Origin: Zantedeschia hybrid cultivar
Taxonomy: Eukaryota > Streptophyta > Magnoliopsida > Alismatales > Araceae
Direction of reading: 5' to 3'
Length of the DNA: 64,000 bases
NCBI GenBank assembly: GCA_030544215.1
Contig: JARZZO010000014.1
Coordinates: forward strand, 21,211,734 to 21,275,733
The translations under genes and the position numbers were made by a program. Shown in pieces: positions 23,105-33,950 of this stretch (position 1 is its first letter; every line of letters starts with the position of its first letter). Under the pieces are notes generated by a model. The model had not been told where the DNA came from and made no database searches. It saw only the letters and a program-made list of their open reading frames with translations.

Positions 23105-25670
23105 TCAGTCCTCGACGACCCTCTCCTCCTCCGCCTCAACGACGTTTCGGCCAGGAGAGGGAGAGGGAGAGTCAACGATCTGCACCGCTTCAGGAGCGGC
23201 AGCCTCGGCGGGGGCCTCCTCGACGAGAGCCTCCTCGACGGGAGCCTCCTCGGCGGGAGCCTCCTCGGCGGTCTCGACTTCATCTTCAGCAACTGGAGGC
23301 GAGGCCCTCTCAGCCATGAGGTCCTTCCACCAGGATAAGAGCTCCCTGGCTTCCTCGCCCATTGGCAGGGCGACCCCGGTCAAGTCGACGCTCGGGCAGG
23401 CCCTCTGGGCGACAGCCAGTCCGAGGTCGAACACCGAAGAAGACGCCAGCAGCTGGGCTTGGAGGATCTCTCGGGCATAGTCACGCCCGGCCTTGTAATC
23501 GGCTACGGCCGATTCCGCCACCTCTTCCAGTTCCTGCTTCAGAGCCGAGACCTCCTCGGCGTGGCGGCGCTTCTCCGAAGCTCGCCGGGACTCCTTGTCC
23601 TGGATCTGGGCCTTGAGGGCCCGGATCTCGGACTGAGCCGTAGCAAGCTCGCTCTCGGCCTTCTTCTTGGCCTCGGCGGCAGCACGGGCCTCTGCTGCCC
23701 TCTCCTCCAGCTGCGCCCGCGCCCGGGTGCTCGCGGTTACGAGCCCATCGACTAAGGGCTCGATGCGGGGCGCCGCCGAGGTACCTTCGCCCGAACAGGC
23801 TGGATCCTCCTCAGCCTCCAGAAGCTTGAGTCGGAACAGCTCCTGATGGTGCATCAGGACGCTGCCCGTCATCGCAGCCTGCGGACCGAAAGCAGATAAG
23901 GGTCAGAAAATCAAAGGACAGCTAAGGAAAGATAAGCTGAAGCACTTTCAGATTTCTTACCTGGACCGTCAGCCGGGCGCTCATCGCCGCCAGGTCGGTG
24001 ATGGAGTGGGCCTTCAGCTCTTCGAAAGTTGAAGGGAGAGTGAGGCTGCTGAGCAGACGAAGGCACGTCTGCGGGTCCTCCATGCTCTCGTCCTTATACA
24101 CCCCCGGCTCGGGGTGCCACCATTCGCGTTGCGCCCGGGGCGCCCGCGACCCAGCGCCTCTGTCATCGGCCCCTGCCGATACGGCCGGAGGGGAGTCGCC
24201 CCTCGACGCCTCGGGAGACGCCAGCCTCGCGGCCCTTCGGGCCCCGGCGCTCCTCCTGATCAGCGGAGCCACCTCCGCCTCTTCGGCCTCCTCTACCCGG
24301 GGGCGCTTCGACGCTCAGCCGCCCCTTCGAGCGGCAAACTTAGTCTTCTGCTCCCTCTCGAGAGCAGCAGCGGCAGCTCGGCCCTCGGCGGAGGCCGCAG
24401 TCCTTGGGACCCCGCCTCTGGTCCTCGGAGTTCCAGCACCTCGGCCAGACCTGCCTGCCGCTTGCAGGGCCGGTGCCCGGTCTGAACCGCGCTGGTCGGA
24501 TATCAGGGAGAGGAGGTTGTCGAGATCGGCCATTGCTGCAAACAGGAGCGATATGTTAGAAACAAAACGGCAGACAAATAGCAAATTTAGAGCCGACTTA
24601 CCCTCGGCCGAAACTTCATCAGCATCCTTAGCCGGAAGAGCTTCGGCCAGAGGAGCGGCAGCCCTTCCTCCGCGGCCTTGCGGAGTCTCCCCGGGAGGAA
24701 GATAAGGGAAGGCCTGCACCGGATCAGACCGGGGATCCGGCCACACCCCGGCCTTCACCAGCCGCTCCGACGCGCTGAGGAGCCCCCAGATGTCGTACGG
24801 GGCCATAACCTGGACATGGCCCACGAGAGTGCTCTGCACAGGGGTCAGAGAAGGAGAGTCCGAGAGGCCTGCAGCCAGCGGCGCCCATTCGGTGGGAAAG
24901 GGCCACACGCCCTTCTCGTTCTCCGGCAGAGAGACAAAGATGAACTTCCTCTTCCAGCCATGGATGGACAAGGGCTTCCCGGAGAAGATGCTTCGGCCGA
25001 CCCGAGGGACGAAGCTGTACCACTCGGACTTCCCCTGCCTTTGGATTTTGAAGAGATAACGGAAGACATTGATGGAAGGGCGGATCTTTATACGAGCGAA
25101 GACGCTCAAAAATCCGTAGATGGTGCGCCAAGAATTGGGAAAGAACTGAGACGGGGCCAGCCCGTAGAAGCTAAGGAGATTAATGACGAAGGTGGGAAGA
25201 GGAAGACGGAAGCCCGCCTCGAAGCTGTCAACATAGATGGAGAAGGAGCCCGGGCGGACAGAATTAGCCCTGGTGGCGGAATCGGGCCGATGGGGGGTCG
25301 TCCAGGAAGGAAGCTGAAAGTAAGAAACTAAGTTCCTCATCTCTACGTCCGAAAGGGCGCAGGATGCTTCCGAAGCAATGTCCGGAAGGCGGCGTTCCGA
25401 GGTGGAAGCCAGGCCTGAGTTCCGGACCTCCTGGGTAGCCTCGGCTTCGGAAGCCTCGGCCCCGGAAGCCTCGGCCCCAGAAACCTCGGCCTCGGAGACC
25501 TCCGCTCCATAAGTCTCGGACCCCTCGGTCCCGGAGTTTTCAGACTCCCCAGACATTGCGGAAGCAAGAGAATCCGAGGCAAGGGGATCTGACATAGAAG
25601 ATTTTGGAGAGTGGGAAGGAGTATACTCCTCGTCCGAAGGAGTAATCTCACTAGAAGGACTTCGGACCAT
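23105..25670 (-). pseudogene. gypsy-2 antisense gene, spliced, Transposase_28-type domain plus coiled coil
   Basis: Three exons are proposed on the minus strand: 25670-24602, 24535-23961 and 23878-23105. Introns are 24601-24536 (GTAAGT...TTTGCAG, 66 bp) and 23960-23879 (GTAAGA...CCGCAG, 82 bp). Both join in phase. The first exon has an acidic Ser/Glu-rich start. It then carries a domain like Pfam Transposase_28 (PF04195, 'putative gypsy type transposon'), about residues 140-260, with F-R-L-P-L-P...L-A-P-S-Q-F-F-P-N-S-W. The last exon encodes a long Ala/Glu/Lys coiled coil (roughly its first half) and an acidic tail. A TGA at 24315-24317 interrupts exon 2 while the frame stays open on both sides, so this copy is broken once. 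Function is unknown. Splice sites are inferred, not shown. Confidence 0.72.
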
Positions 25671-25935
25671 AAGGCCGCGGAAGGAAGGAAGGAGGCCAAA
25701 GCTTACTCGCAGGAAGGGGGAGGGAGTCTCTCCTAAACCGAATGCTGCCTCAAGCCTCCAAGCTCCACCGGCGATGCGCTCTGAGGGACGGAGAACCTCC
25801 CACGGTGGCCGGCGAGCTCGGACGAAGCCTTCAGGAAGCTAGCCTTTCGCTGGAGAAGGAAGAAGAGCTCGGATGATCGCAAGGGAAACGCAAGCGCAGC
25901 AGCAGGAAGAAGAACAGTGCCCTGCTGAGGGCTTG

Positions 25936-25943
25936 TATTTATA
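25936..25943 (-). promoter_or_regulatory. TATA box of the gypsy-2 antisense gene
   Basis: TATAAATA on the minus strand, about 270 bp upstream of the antisense ATG at 25670. A start near 25905 would give a leader of about 235 nt. Confidence 0.55.
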
Positions 25944-26008
25944 AGTCCATTCAAAGCGCCTCCTGCCGAAGCCAACGGCCGAGATCATCCCGCTCGTCCC
26001 CTCGCTCC

Positions 26009-26139
26009 TCTCGGATGCCCGCCACGTGTACCGTCCTTCGGCAATGATGACGGGCCGGCTCCGGGACTCGAAGCAGAGCGATCAACGGCCGTGAGCGCCC
26101 CGACCCTTCGGCTAACCTCTCGGATGCCCGCCACGTGTC
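26009..26139 (-). promoter_or_regulatory. Duplicated CACGTG (G-box) segment
   Basis: Two copies of a segment reading ctcggatgcccgccacgtgt, about 109 bp apart, each with a palindromic CACGTG (26023-26028 and 26132-26137). They sit about 85-195 bp upstream of the antisense TATA box. G-boxes bind bZIP and bHLH factors in plants; action here is inference. Confidence 0.5.
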
Positions 26140-26533
26140 CCGATCCGCGTGCGACGAAGGGATCGGCGGTAATCCAAGTGGAGCCTCGGGCAGAGAGCCG
26201 AGGCGATCCGCGACCCGCGAGCGGTCAGGATCCTTTTGTGCTTTTTATGGAGCGGCTGGATGCGCGACGCGTGTCCCGTGCTTCCTCGCGAGGCGACGCG
26301 CCATCCCGTCCATTTAATGAAGCCTGACACGAATCAGAGGGCTCGGCCCTTCGGCTTCTGAACTCTGAGCCTTCGTCGCCACTCCGAGCGAGGGCGAAGC
26401 AACCGCATAGCCCTCGGCCGACCGAGGGCACCCGCTTCCCAGTAAAAAGAGAACAAAGCTTCGGGTAAGACACCTGTTATGATACTCTTCTGACAGCTTC
26501 GGGCTATACTCTCGCCATCTCAGAACTGAGGAA

Positions 26534-26551
26534 GACAAGAGTGGGGGGCTA
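26534..26551 (+). other. gypsy-2 polypurine tract
   Basis: gacaagagtggggggcta immediately before the LTR start TGTGATGAGG, in the expected position for plus-strand priming. Confidence 0.7.
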
Positions 26552-27717
26552 TGTGATGAGGCAGAATCCGATTCGGCCCATTAAAGCAAGCCCAAACCCC
26601 GTTCAGCCCAGCAGCAGCAGTACCAGGCCCTCCGGGAGCCTTCGGCCCGTCAGCGGCCCAGCAGCCTACGGCCCAGGAGCAGCGCGGCAGCCCAGGGCCC
26701 AACAGGCTTCGGCCCGTCAGCGGCCCAACCCCCTTCGGCCCGGTAGCCGAATCCGGCCCACTCCGGTGGCGGATCGGACACTATGGCGGTTTATCAGTAA
26801 TACCTCATTTAGTCCTATATCGGCTGCCACCGTTAACCATCCACTATCCTTTGCTATAAATACCCCGCTATTTATGGCCAATGGAGGGGAATGCAACGGA
26901 TGCTTCCCCAAGCCTCCGAGACCCTTAAAGGACTACTGTCCGAAAAGCATTAAAGCTACTCTCTTTGCCTTCTGAATCGAATCTTCTTCAGGAGCTAACT
27001 TGACCGTCGGAGGGGGTTCCCCAGGGCTGAAGCCCGGGACTCCTGCTGACCGGTTTTCTTCTTCTCTCCCTCCTGCAGGAGCTCGGTTCGAATCTTCGCC
27101 GACCTTCCCGAGTCGGTATCGGCCGCCGACCTCGGATTCATCTCCCTGGTCTCGACGCCGTACGCCGGCTGCTCCAAGACAGGAGACTCGGTCTCGCGCT
27201 GAAGGAGCCTTCGGGCTCACTATCCAAGGGCAAGCCCACTCCGAGTCACCTTCGGCCTCGGACCTTCGGCTTCGGCTCCGTCGCCTGCCGACCGTTCGGC
27301 CGAGAGAAGCTTCGCCCGCACCGCACCTTCGTCCGCCGAAGGAGCTTCGGCTCACTATCCAAGGGCAAGCCCACTCCGAGTCGCCTCCGGCCTCGGACCT
27401 TCTGCTTCGGCTTCGTCGCCTGTCGACAAGCAGACGGAAGAAGACTCATCTACGCCGCTCCTTCGTCCGCCGAAGGAGGTTCGGCCCCAGACAGGAGACT
27501 CGGTCTCGCGCTGAAGGAGCCTTCGACTCACTATCCAAGAACAAATCCGGCGACCGACCGAGCCTCCCGCAGGCTGGTCCAGGTCAATCGAAGAAGCCTC
27601 GTCTTCGCCTTGTCGCGGATCTCCGTCGGGCCACTTCAAACACCGATCCGGCCCAGCTCCGGATCCTCTTCTTCGGATTCCAGCTCCGGAATCCGGTCGT
27701 GATAGATCCAGTCTACA
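26552..27717 (+). repeat. 3' LTR of gypsy-2
   Basis: Begins TGTGATGAGGCAG after the polypurine tract and ends ...GATCCAGTCTACA, about 1166 bp. The end is less certain than the start because the partner LTR is outside the window. It contains internal duplications: 'tcactatccaagggcaagcc' near 27220 and 27352, and 'ggagactcggtctcgcgctg' near 27182 and 27492. Confidence 0.75.
26856..26863 (+). promoter_or_regulatory. TATA box of gypsy-2 LTR
   Basis: TATAAATA preceded by ctttgc, with predicted start near 26890. Confidence 0.55.
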
Positions 27718-28499
27718 TCAAAATGCTTCTTCTGGAGGAATGATGGAACATATGTACATGAAAGATGCTTGTCATATACACCTAGCTAGGAGACAACTAG
27801 ACATTGCTTATCCCGACCAAACCATGCATACTTTTATTTTATCAACCGTACGGAATCTGGCGTAGGCAGTGTTCTGTATTGTAGAGAAACCAAGGGGCGG
27901 TCCACATTTTTAATGCAGTCACAGAATGAAGGAACAAAGCTGTTCACAAAGTTGAGAACAAAGGCACCTACTTCATTAGAAGCTGCGCTCAACCAAACGC
28001 CTACTTACTACCTAGGCTTGCGTCACCTTGGTGTAATAGAGGAATGCTAGTATAACCGATTTTTTTTTTTACTTTTCTTATCCAGTTAAAGGGAAAGGAT
28101 GATGATGTTTTTCACAATTTTACAAGAGACAATTAATATTGTGTTAAAAAGGGAAACGCAGTAAAAGCATCCACGTCAGGTGGATAAAAAGAATGGAGAA
28201 CTTTTTCTGTCAAACTATCAATTTCTGATGTAATAACTCGGATAGACATAGAAGAAATCGACACAGAGGATCTCATTTTTCGTTTGTCTCTTTTTTAATA
28301 TGAAATTATTCTAATGTACAAACAAAAAGTTTAGGTATGATCATGACCGTGGGTTAGATGATCTATTACCAAACCAAAATTATCAACTAATTCAATTCAA
28401 AATGTTAAGATAAAAGAACAGATATGGAAATACATGCTCTCTTCTTTTCTGATTAGAGTAATACTTGTTGCAATACCCTTAATTAGGAGTTACATACAA

Positions 28500-28730
28500 G
28501 GATATTGCAGTGGGTAAACAAAAAAAAAAAAATTATAGGTCAGCCTCGGACTGCCCTAACTATCTGTATAATGCAATGTCCGATCGGACGATTCAAAAAA
28601 AATCTGAAAAATAAAAAATCGTTATTGGACTCGACCCATTAAGGGACATGTTTACTGTTCATTGGGTCAGTTTTTGATTTTTTATTTTTTATTTTTTTGG
28701 ATCCCCACATTGCACTGTATGAAAAGGTAG
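28500..28730. repeat. A-rich dispersed repeat, copy 1 of a family of four
   Basis: A poly-A or poly-T start, then 'gtcagcctc', 'ctgccct', 'gatcggacgatt', then a core of the form aaaaaa-tct-aaaaataaaaaat followed by a 'gacccattaaggg' block. The same order of words recurs near 40310-40450, 41025-41230 and 41705-41990. Probably an old SINE- or MITE-like element; boundaries are uncertain. Confidence 0.45.
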
Positions 28731-29258
28731 GACATTTCGGGGCCAACTTAGAAAAAAATTCAATTTTTTTTTCTTTTACCTACTGAAATGCACTCATTAA
28801 GATTGGGAAATATTGCATAAGTGTTAAACAATCTCCACCGCTGGTAGAAGGCGCATGACACTCTCCGTTTTGTTCTTAATTAATGTGAGACCAATCAAAC
28901 GATTTCCACCGCCCGTAAAGTAGCACCAAAGGGGTACGTAGGGTTCCTGTGGGGGAGGTGTGGGCATCTGGCGCCATTTACTGAAGCATCTACCTCTTAT
29001 CTACTAATAATAGCTAGGCATTCTTCTTCACGTACTAAATTCTGGAGGAGTAAAGAAGCACCTGCACTGGGTTGGTGAGGTATTGGATCGTGCATGTGGG
29101 AGGGAGTACTGCTCATCTCATGAGCTCCCTGCTCCACGTTTCACTTGTCTCGTCGCTTTAAAGGCCAGGAGAGTGAATTCGCCGGCAGTAAATGAGCATC
29201 TCGGTTGTGGTCGATCGGTGCGCGCTCGCCGGGGCGGCAAAACCTCTCACCTCTCCTT

Positions 29259-29260
<2 letters not shown>

Positions 29261-29290
<30 letters not shown>

Positions 29291-29293
29291 CAG
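29261..29293 (+). repeat. Hexanucleotide (cagagc)n microsatellite
   Basis: Five and a half uninterrupted copies of cagagc. Confidence 0.9.
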
Positions 29294-29508
29294 TGCCCAC
29301 GCACAGCACTGTCCCTTCCGTCCCTTCCAAGTTCCAGCAGCAGCAATTGTAAACGTCCTTCCAGCTGCTACTGATGGGTAGCTACTGGTTCGTCTCTGCC
29401 GCAGCAGCGGCGGCCATGTCTTCCCATTCACATGCATGCACAGCCAAATGTGTCGTCCGCTGCATGCACTAGCTGCGAGAGAGATCTTGGAGAGAGAGAG
29501 ACAGAGAA

Positions 29509-29529
29509 GGGGGGGGGGGGGGGGGGGGG
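29509..29529 (+). repeat. 21-base G tract
   Basis: Uninterrupted run of G following a GA-rich stretch. Prone to sequencing and assembly error. Confidence 0.9.
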
Positions 29530-30320
29530 AATAAGTGAGTCTGTCTTCCCTTTCCAGCTGCCACCGCCGGTCTGCATGCGTAAACTTGCACTGTTACTGG
29601 AAGGTAAATGCGGTGGGTCATGACTCATGAAGGCCTGCTGGTTCCACCTTAATTATTGTAAAAAAAAGAAAATCCTTTTTATCATAAATAGTTTGATTAA
29701 CCCAATATTTATAAATCTTTTCTAATGAGAAGTGTTTGGATTTGAATTTTTCGAACATTTCTCTCTTGGAAGATGGTATATGTTCTGCATCACAGCAATA
29801 TTTCCAAATTCGAAAATATCATTAACTGTGAAGTAATTTTGCAGACCACGTAACCGGCTGGCTAAAAAAGAGAACTAATATAATAATATATTTTCTTAAC
29901 ACCAAGTTTACCTTATCTAAAGTTGAAGTGGCTGAACTGTTGCACTAGAGTAGAGTAGGAGTGTTTGTGCCCCCTTTTGCTGTGTTAGATTTTGATGTCA
30001 AGAATTTGTAGAATATCACATCCTTCTATATCAAATTTGACATAAAAGATAAAAATAGTGTTAAATTTTAAGTGACTGAACTGCTACGTACACTAGAATA
30101 GGGATATCAATTTTTATTCTATTGTGTTTTGTATTAAATTTGATGTCAAGAAAGCATGTAATTATGCTGTTTTTCACTGAGAGGGATCTTCATGATCTAC
30201 CATCTTATTGGAGTAGACATGAATATAACAAATACATTAATCATGTCCCACGTGATGGGAGGTCTGAACGGCTTCATGCAATTGTACGTTGAGTGTTTTG
30301 AAAAAGAGGAATGATTCAGC

Positions 30321-30349
30321 AAGCTCGACCTCACGGTGAGGTCGAGCTT
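30321..30349. repeat. Perfect 13-bp hairpin
   Basis: AAGCTCGACCTCA, loop CGG, TGAGGTCGAGCTT. A diverged relative centred on the same 'tcacggt' lies about 110 bp further on (30427-30455). Confidence 0.85.
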
Positions 30350-32307
30350 CACAGTCAAAGATATTCTTCACTTTATTTTTTCTGTTTTTCACGGAGAGAG
30401 TAAAGTAAAAAGTCTCTGATTACAAGATTTGATATCACGGTAAAATCAAGTTCATTGAGTCAGTTTTCTTAAAAAAATCATTAATTGTTCACCGTCGCCA
30501 CCGCTTTGGATGGAGTTGAGGCAAAATATCAGGTGAAATATGTAATGCTGGTGTCCCACGGGGAACGTCCATGAAATCATCGTTCCTTAACACGCATTCA
30601 TAACGCAAAATAATGCGATCTAGCTATATATAGCACACAAAACTCCATCCAAAAAAACGTTATTCGTTAACCTAGTTTTGAGAGCAGAATCCAGCTGAAT
30701 TAGGCTTCTTTATTCTTGGAATAAGTCAAATTCTATTTTAATAAGAGAAATTTGGTATTCTGACTAAGACTGACTTATTCTTAGAATTAAGTAAATAAAC
30801 AATTCTACCTTACATCCAAAAACTGAATATTTCACTTTGGAATCTGCCCTGCTATTGAAGTGATATACTCTTTATTTTAAAATAAACACCTAAAATAATT
30901 CATCCTGTCATCCTAATCCATTCTCCTATCAAAGTGAGGTTAATTGTTTACCATAAATTATGATACAAAGAAGGAAGAGAACGTCGCCGGTGCACCCACA
31001 TAGAAAAGACAGTTTTGTGACACCCTCGGGCTAACAAAAATGAATATCTTTATTCTCTATTACAATAAGTGTAGAATGTGACATATTTCTTTTTGGTTGT
31101 TATCAGTATGTATCAAAAACTTAATGAAAAAATTATCATAAAAAACTATTAATACATATAATAAATTGATGACCATGTGATAAAATCTTCTGGTGCACAA
31201 AACAAATAATATAAGCAATATAATCACCCCAAGAAACAGCATTGCTTCCCATCATCAAAAGACGTAATCTCTGAAAACTTTAGCATGCCTTTGGCAGTGT
31301 AAACAGATTCTTCAAAAAAAATCACCATATGTATCATGTTAGTGGTTTCAAAATTTCAGACAATCATAAAATGCAAGCAATTACGTATATATGTACTGTC
31401 TTTTGATTTAAAATTTAGCACCCATATCATGTTATATATATAATAATTTTTTAGGAACCCTTTGCACATTCTAAATTTATATATGTAATGAACTTTTATG
31501 GAGAGAGAACGACCACAATTTTAAGTTTTCTTAAAAGCGAGAATAAGAAAAGGAAGATCTCGTGAGTGGACTCGTCGGCCAACCGCACAGCAAAACGCCA
31601 CTTTGATTGGAGAATAAGAGAAGAATAAGAGCGAATAAGGAGAGAATAAATTTAATTTTACTTTGACAAGTGGAATGATTTATACGGTGCATAATTCCTT
31701 ATCAGGAGAATAAGGAGAATCAGTCATCCTACTCTAGACTTAAAAATTATTTATTTTTCTTATTCCGTCAGCAGGTCCCACAAAACTATCAAACCGAAAC
31801 ACCCATTATTCTAGTATACGCTATTCTGTCGGTGGATCTCACGTAATAATTTATTCTGCAAATAAAGTGAGGAGAGAATAGTTCTTTTAAATGTACCAAC
31901 TACTAACGGGACTTGTTCCACACACAAAAAAGGAAAAAAAACTTGTTCAGAAAAATCAACTACCGAGAGAAGAAGAGTGCCATAAATATTTATATAAATT
32001 AAAGCTCTTCACAGGGTATAAAAGAAAATTCTTATGACATTTATTTTACAAATAATTTTCTATGCACATACTGACTTGGCGGCTTGGTGAGGTGAGTGAC
32101 CTCTATCTGAGTGCGACTGCGAGATTGGCAAGTGGCAAAGCCTCTGCATGGTTTTTATCACCAACCGGATCCAGAAAATATCCGGTTCAGATCCAATCGA
32201 ACACTTCCAAACATACCCAAAACGGAAAATTCGACATGACCCCAGCAGTCAGCAGCCTCCAGGATTAGAAGGTTCTATATATCACCATCCACAGGATCTA
32301 ACGAAAC

Positions 32308-32355
<48 letters not shown>
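32308..32355 (+). repeat. A(n) followed by (TA)n microsatellite
   Basis: About 15 A followed by about 16 TA units. Confidence 0.9.
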
Positions 32356-32358
<3 letters not shown>

Positions 32359-33950
32359 GTCTTCTCTGAAGAAAAAATATACATTAAATTCTTCATTATT
32401 AGTGAATTATTCTTAAGGAGAAGTGAAGAGTGGAATTGTCATACATAATATCATTGTTTAAGACACTGGGTAGTGTATTTATATTCATCGTGTTGAAAGT
32501 GTTGGGAAATTACGCCAATAATTAAATTGGTATCCTCCCCCCTCCCCTGAAATTTTGTAACTTGACGACACATGAAGGAAATTTTAATCTCTCTCTTTCT
32601 TTTGTGGTAATTTCCGCTCATTTTTTTCACTGCAAGTCTTTTGCTTATTACAGTCAAAGAAGATTACATGGTCAATTTGGATTTTCTCTTCACTTTTCTA
32701 CGTTATAGAGTTCTTGTGTGTCTCAGCATTTGGTCATTGATATTTATTAAAAAAATTCTTTTATATTGTACAGTTAATATTTTTTCAACATTCAACTCTA
32801 CACACACCATCATAGTTCAAATCCATCTAAATATAATGACCTAGCTAGTTTTAGATGGATCGGTGGATTCTATTACATCGTCTAAATCGCTGGTGATTTT
32901 AAAATTTTACATATATTTATTTTATTTTATCATATTTTTATGATTGGCAAAATGTGCAACTATTTTATATACAGTTTTGTATACTTGAATGTTCTCAGAG
33001 TTAAGGTTGGTTTTTACTTTTTATGATTTACTGTCTAGATAATTAGTACTGTTATTCCATAATTTTAAAAGGAACATATATTTGCATCGGCTCTCCAAAT
33101 AAATTTTTTGGGTTCGTCTCTGAATCCAGTTTGATCCTGACCGGTCCGATCTTGGTTGTGATTGACGACTTTAGCAATCAAAAATTAAAATAAAAAATAA
33201 AGATATAAATATAAAACATATATTAACACATCTCTTAAGTACACTTATCGATTAGAGTAGTAAGCATAAAGAAAGACATTTGTAAAACAAACTCTTCTAT
33301 GTAAAACTTTTTAATTTTACTTAATTTTTTTATGTAAACATCCCTCCTTTACGCACTTATTTGAGTATATCCTGGTCACTGAGTGCACCTAAGATATCTA
33401 CACTGGAAGTCTAGTGAAAAGCATACCAATGAAATTTTTAGGGCCCACGCAAAAGTCCATAGAAGGGCCCAGGTGACCTATTTTTACACTTTTACTTAGT
33501 TATTTTTTTAGAAACAAATTAATAGATTTTGAAAGTTATTTGTGTAGTATTTTATTTCTGTTTTGGCTTTCAACTAAAAATTAAAAAGTGTAACTAAACA
33601 AAATGTAAAATTGTATATCTTATGTAAAAAATGAAAATTAATTATAACCTCCCCGCTCAATTCATTAGATACGAGAAGTAGAAGTTAAAAAATAACTCTG
33701 AAAGAGAAATTTTGTCAAAACACGGCATACAAGTCTCAAACCCAGGGACGCAGACCTCATGCGCCCTCCAAGAATGGAACATCTCAACATCACCGCTCCC
33801 ACCAGGTCCAACACGATCAAATCAAATATTTTAGAAGCATCCGAGCCAATGAGAAAAGAAGAAGAATCCACGATCAAATATTTATAAATTTCCCAACCAA
33901 AAAAAGAAGAAAATAAAATAAAATCCACGGTCAAATCTTATCTTGCTTCT

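Larger units (their letters stand above)
17209..27717 (+). mobile_element. Ty3-gypsy LTR retrotransposon (gypsy-2), Tat/Retand-like, 3' part
   Basis: Visible from within gag to the end of the 3' LTR. Order: gag, protease, RT, RNase H, integrase, a 146-bp tandem repeat, an antisense spliced gene, polypurine tract, 3' LTR. The left edge is the copia insertion; the 5' LTR and gag start should lie beyond the nested elements to the left. Tandem repeats behind pol and an antisense gene before the 3' LTR are described features of Retand/Tat elements. GC-rich, with frequent 'cttcggcc' words. Confidence 0.9.
27718..33950. other. Intergenic region, no supported gene
   Basis: About 6.2 kb, mostly AT-rich. 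I see no convincing coding exon. It holds one copy of an A-rich dispersed repeat (about 28500-28730), a GC-richer patch with simple repeats (28930-29630), a perfect palindrome (30321-30349), related gaataagg-rich stretches (about 30660-30900 and 31600-31880), and an A/TA tract (32308-32355). Confidence 0.6.

Noticed and set aside
29083..29352. 89-codon frame with a Glu-Pro repeat
   Set aside because: Translation of the (cagagc)n microsatellite; no flanking domain or splice pattern.
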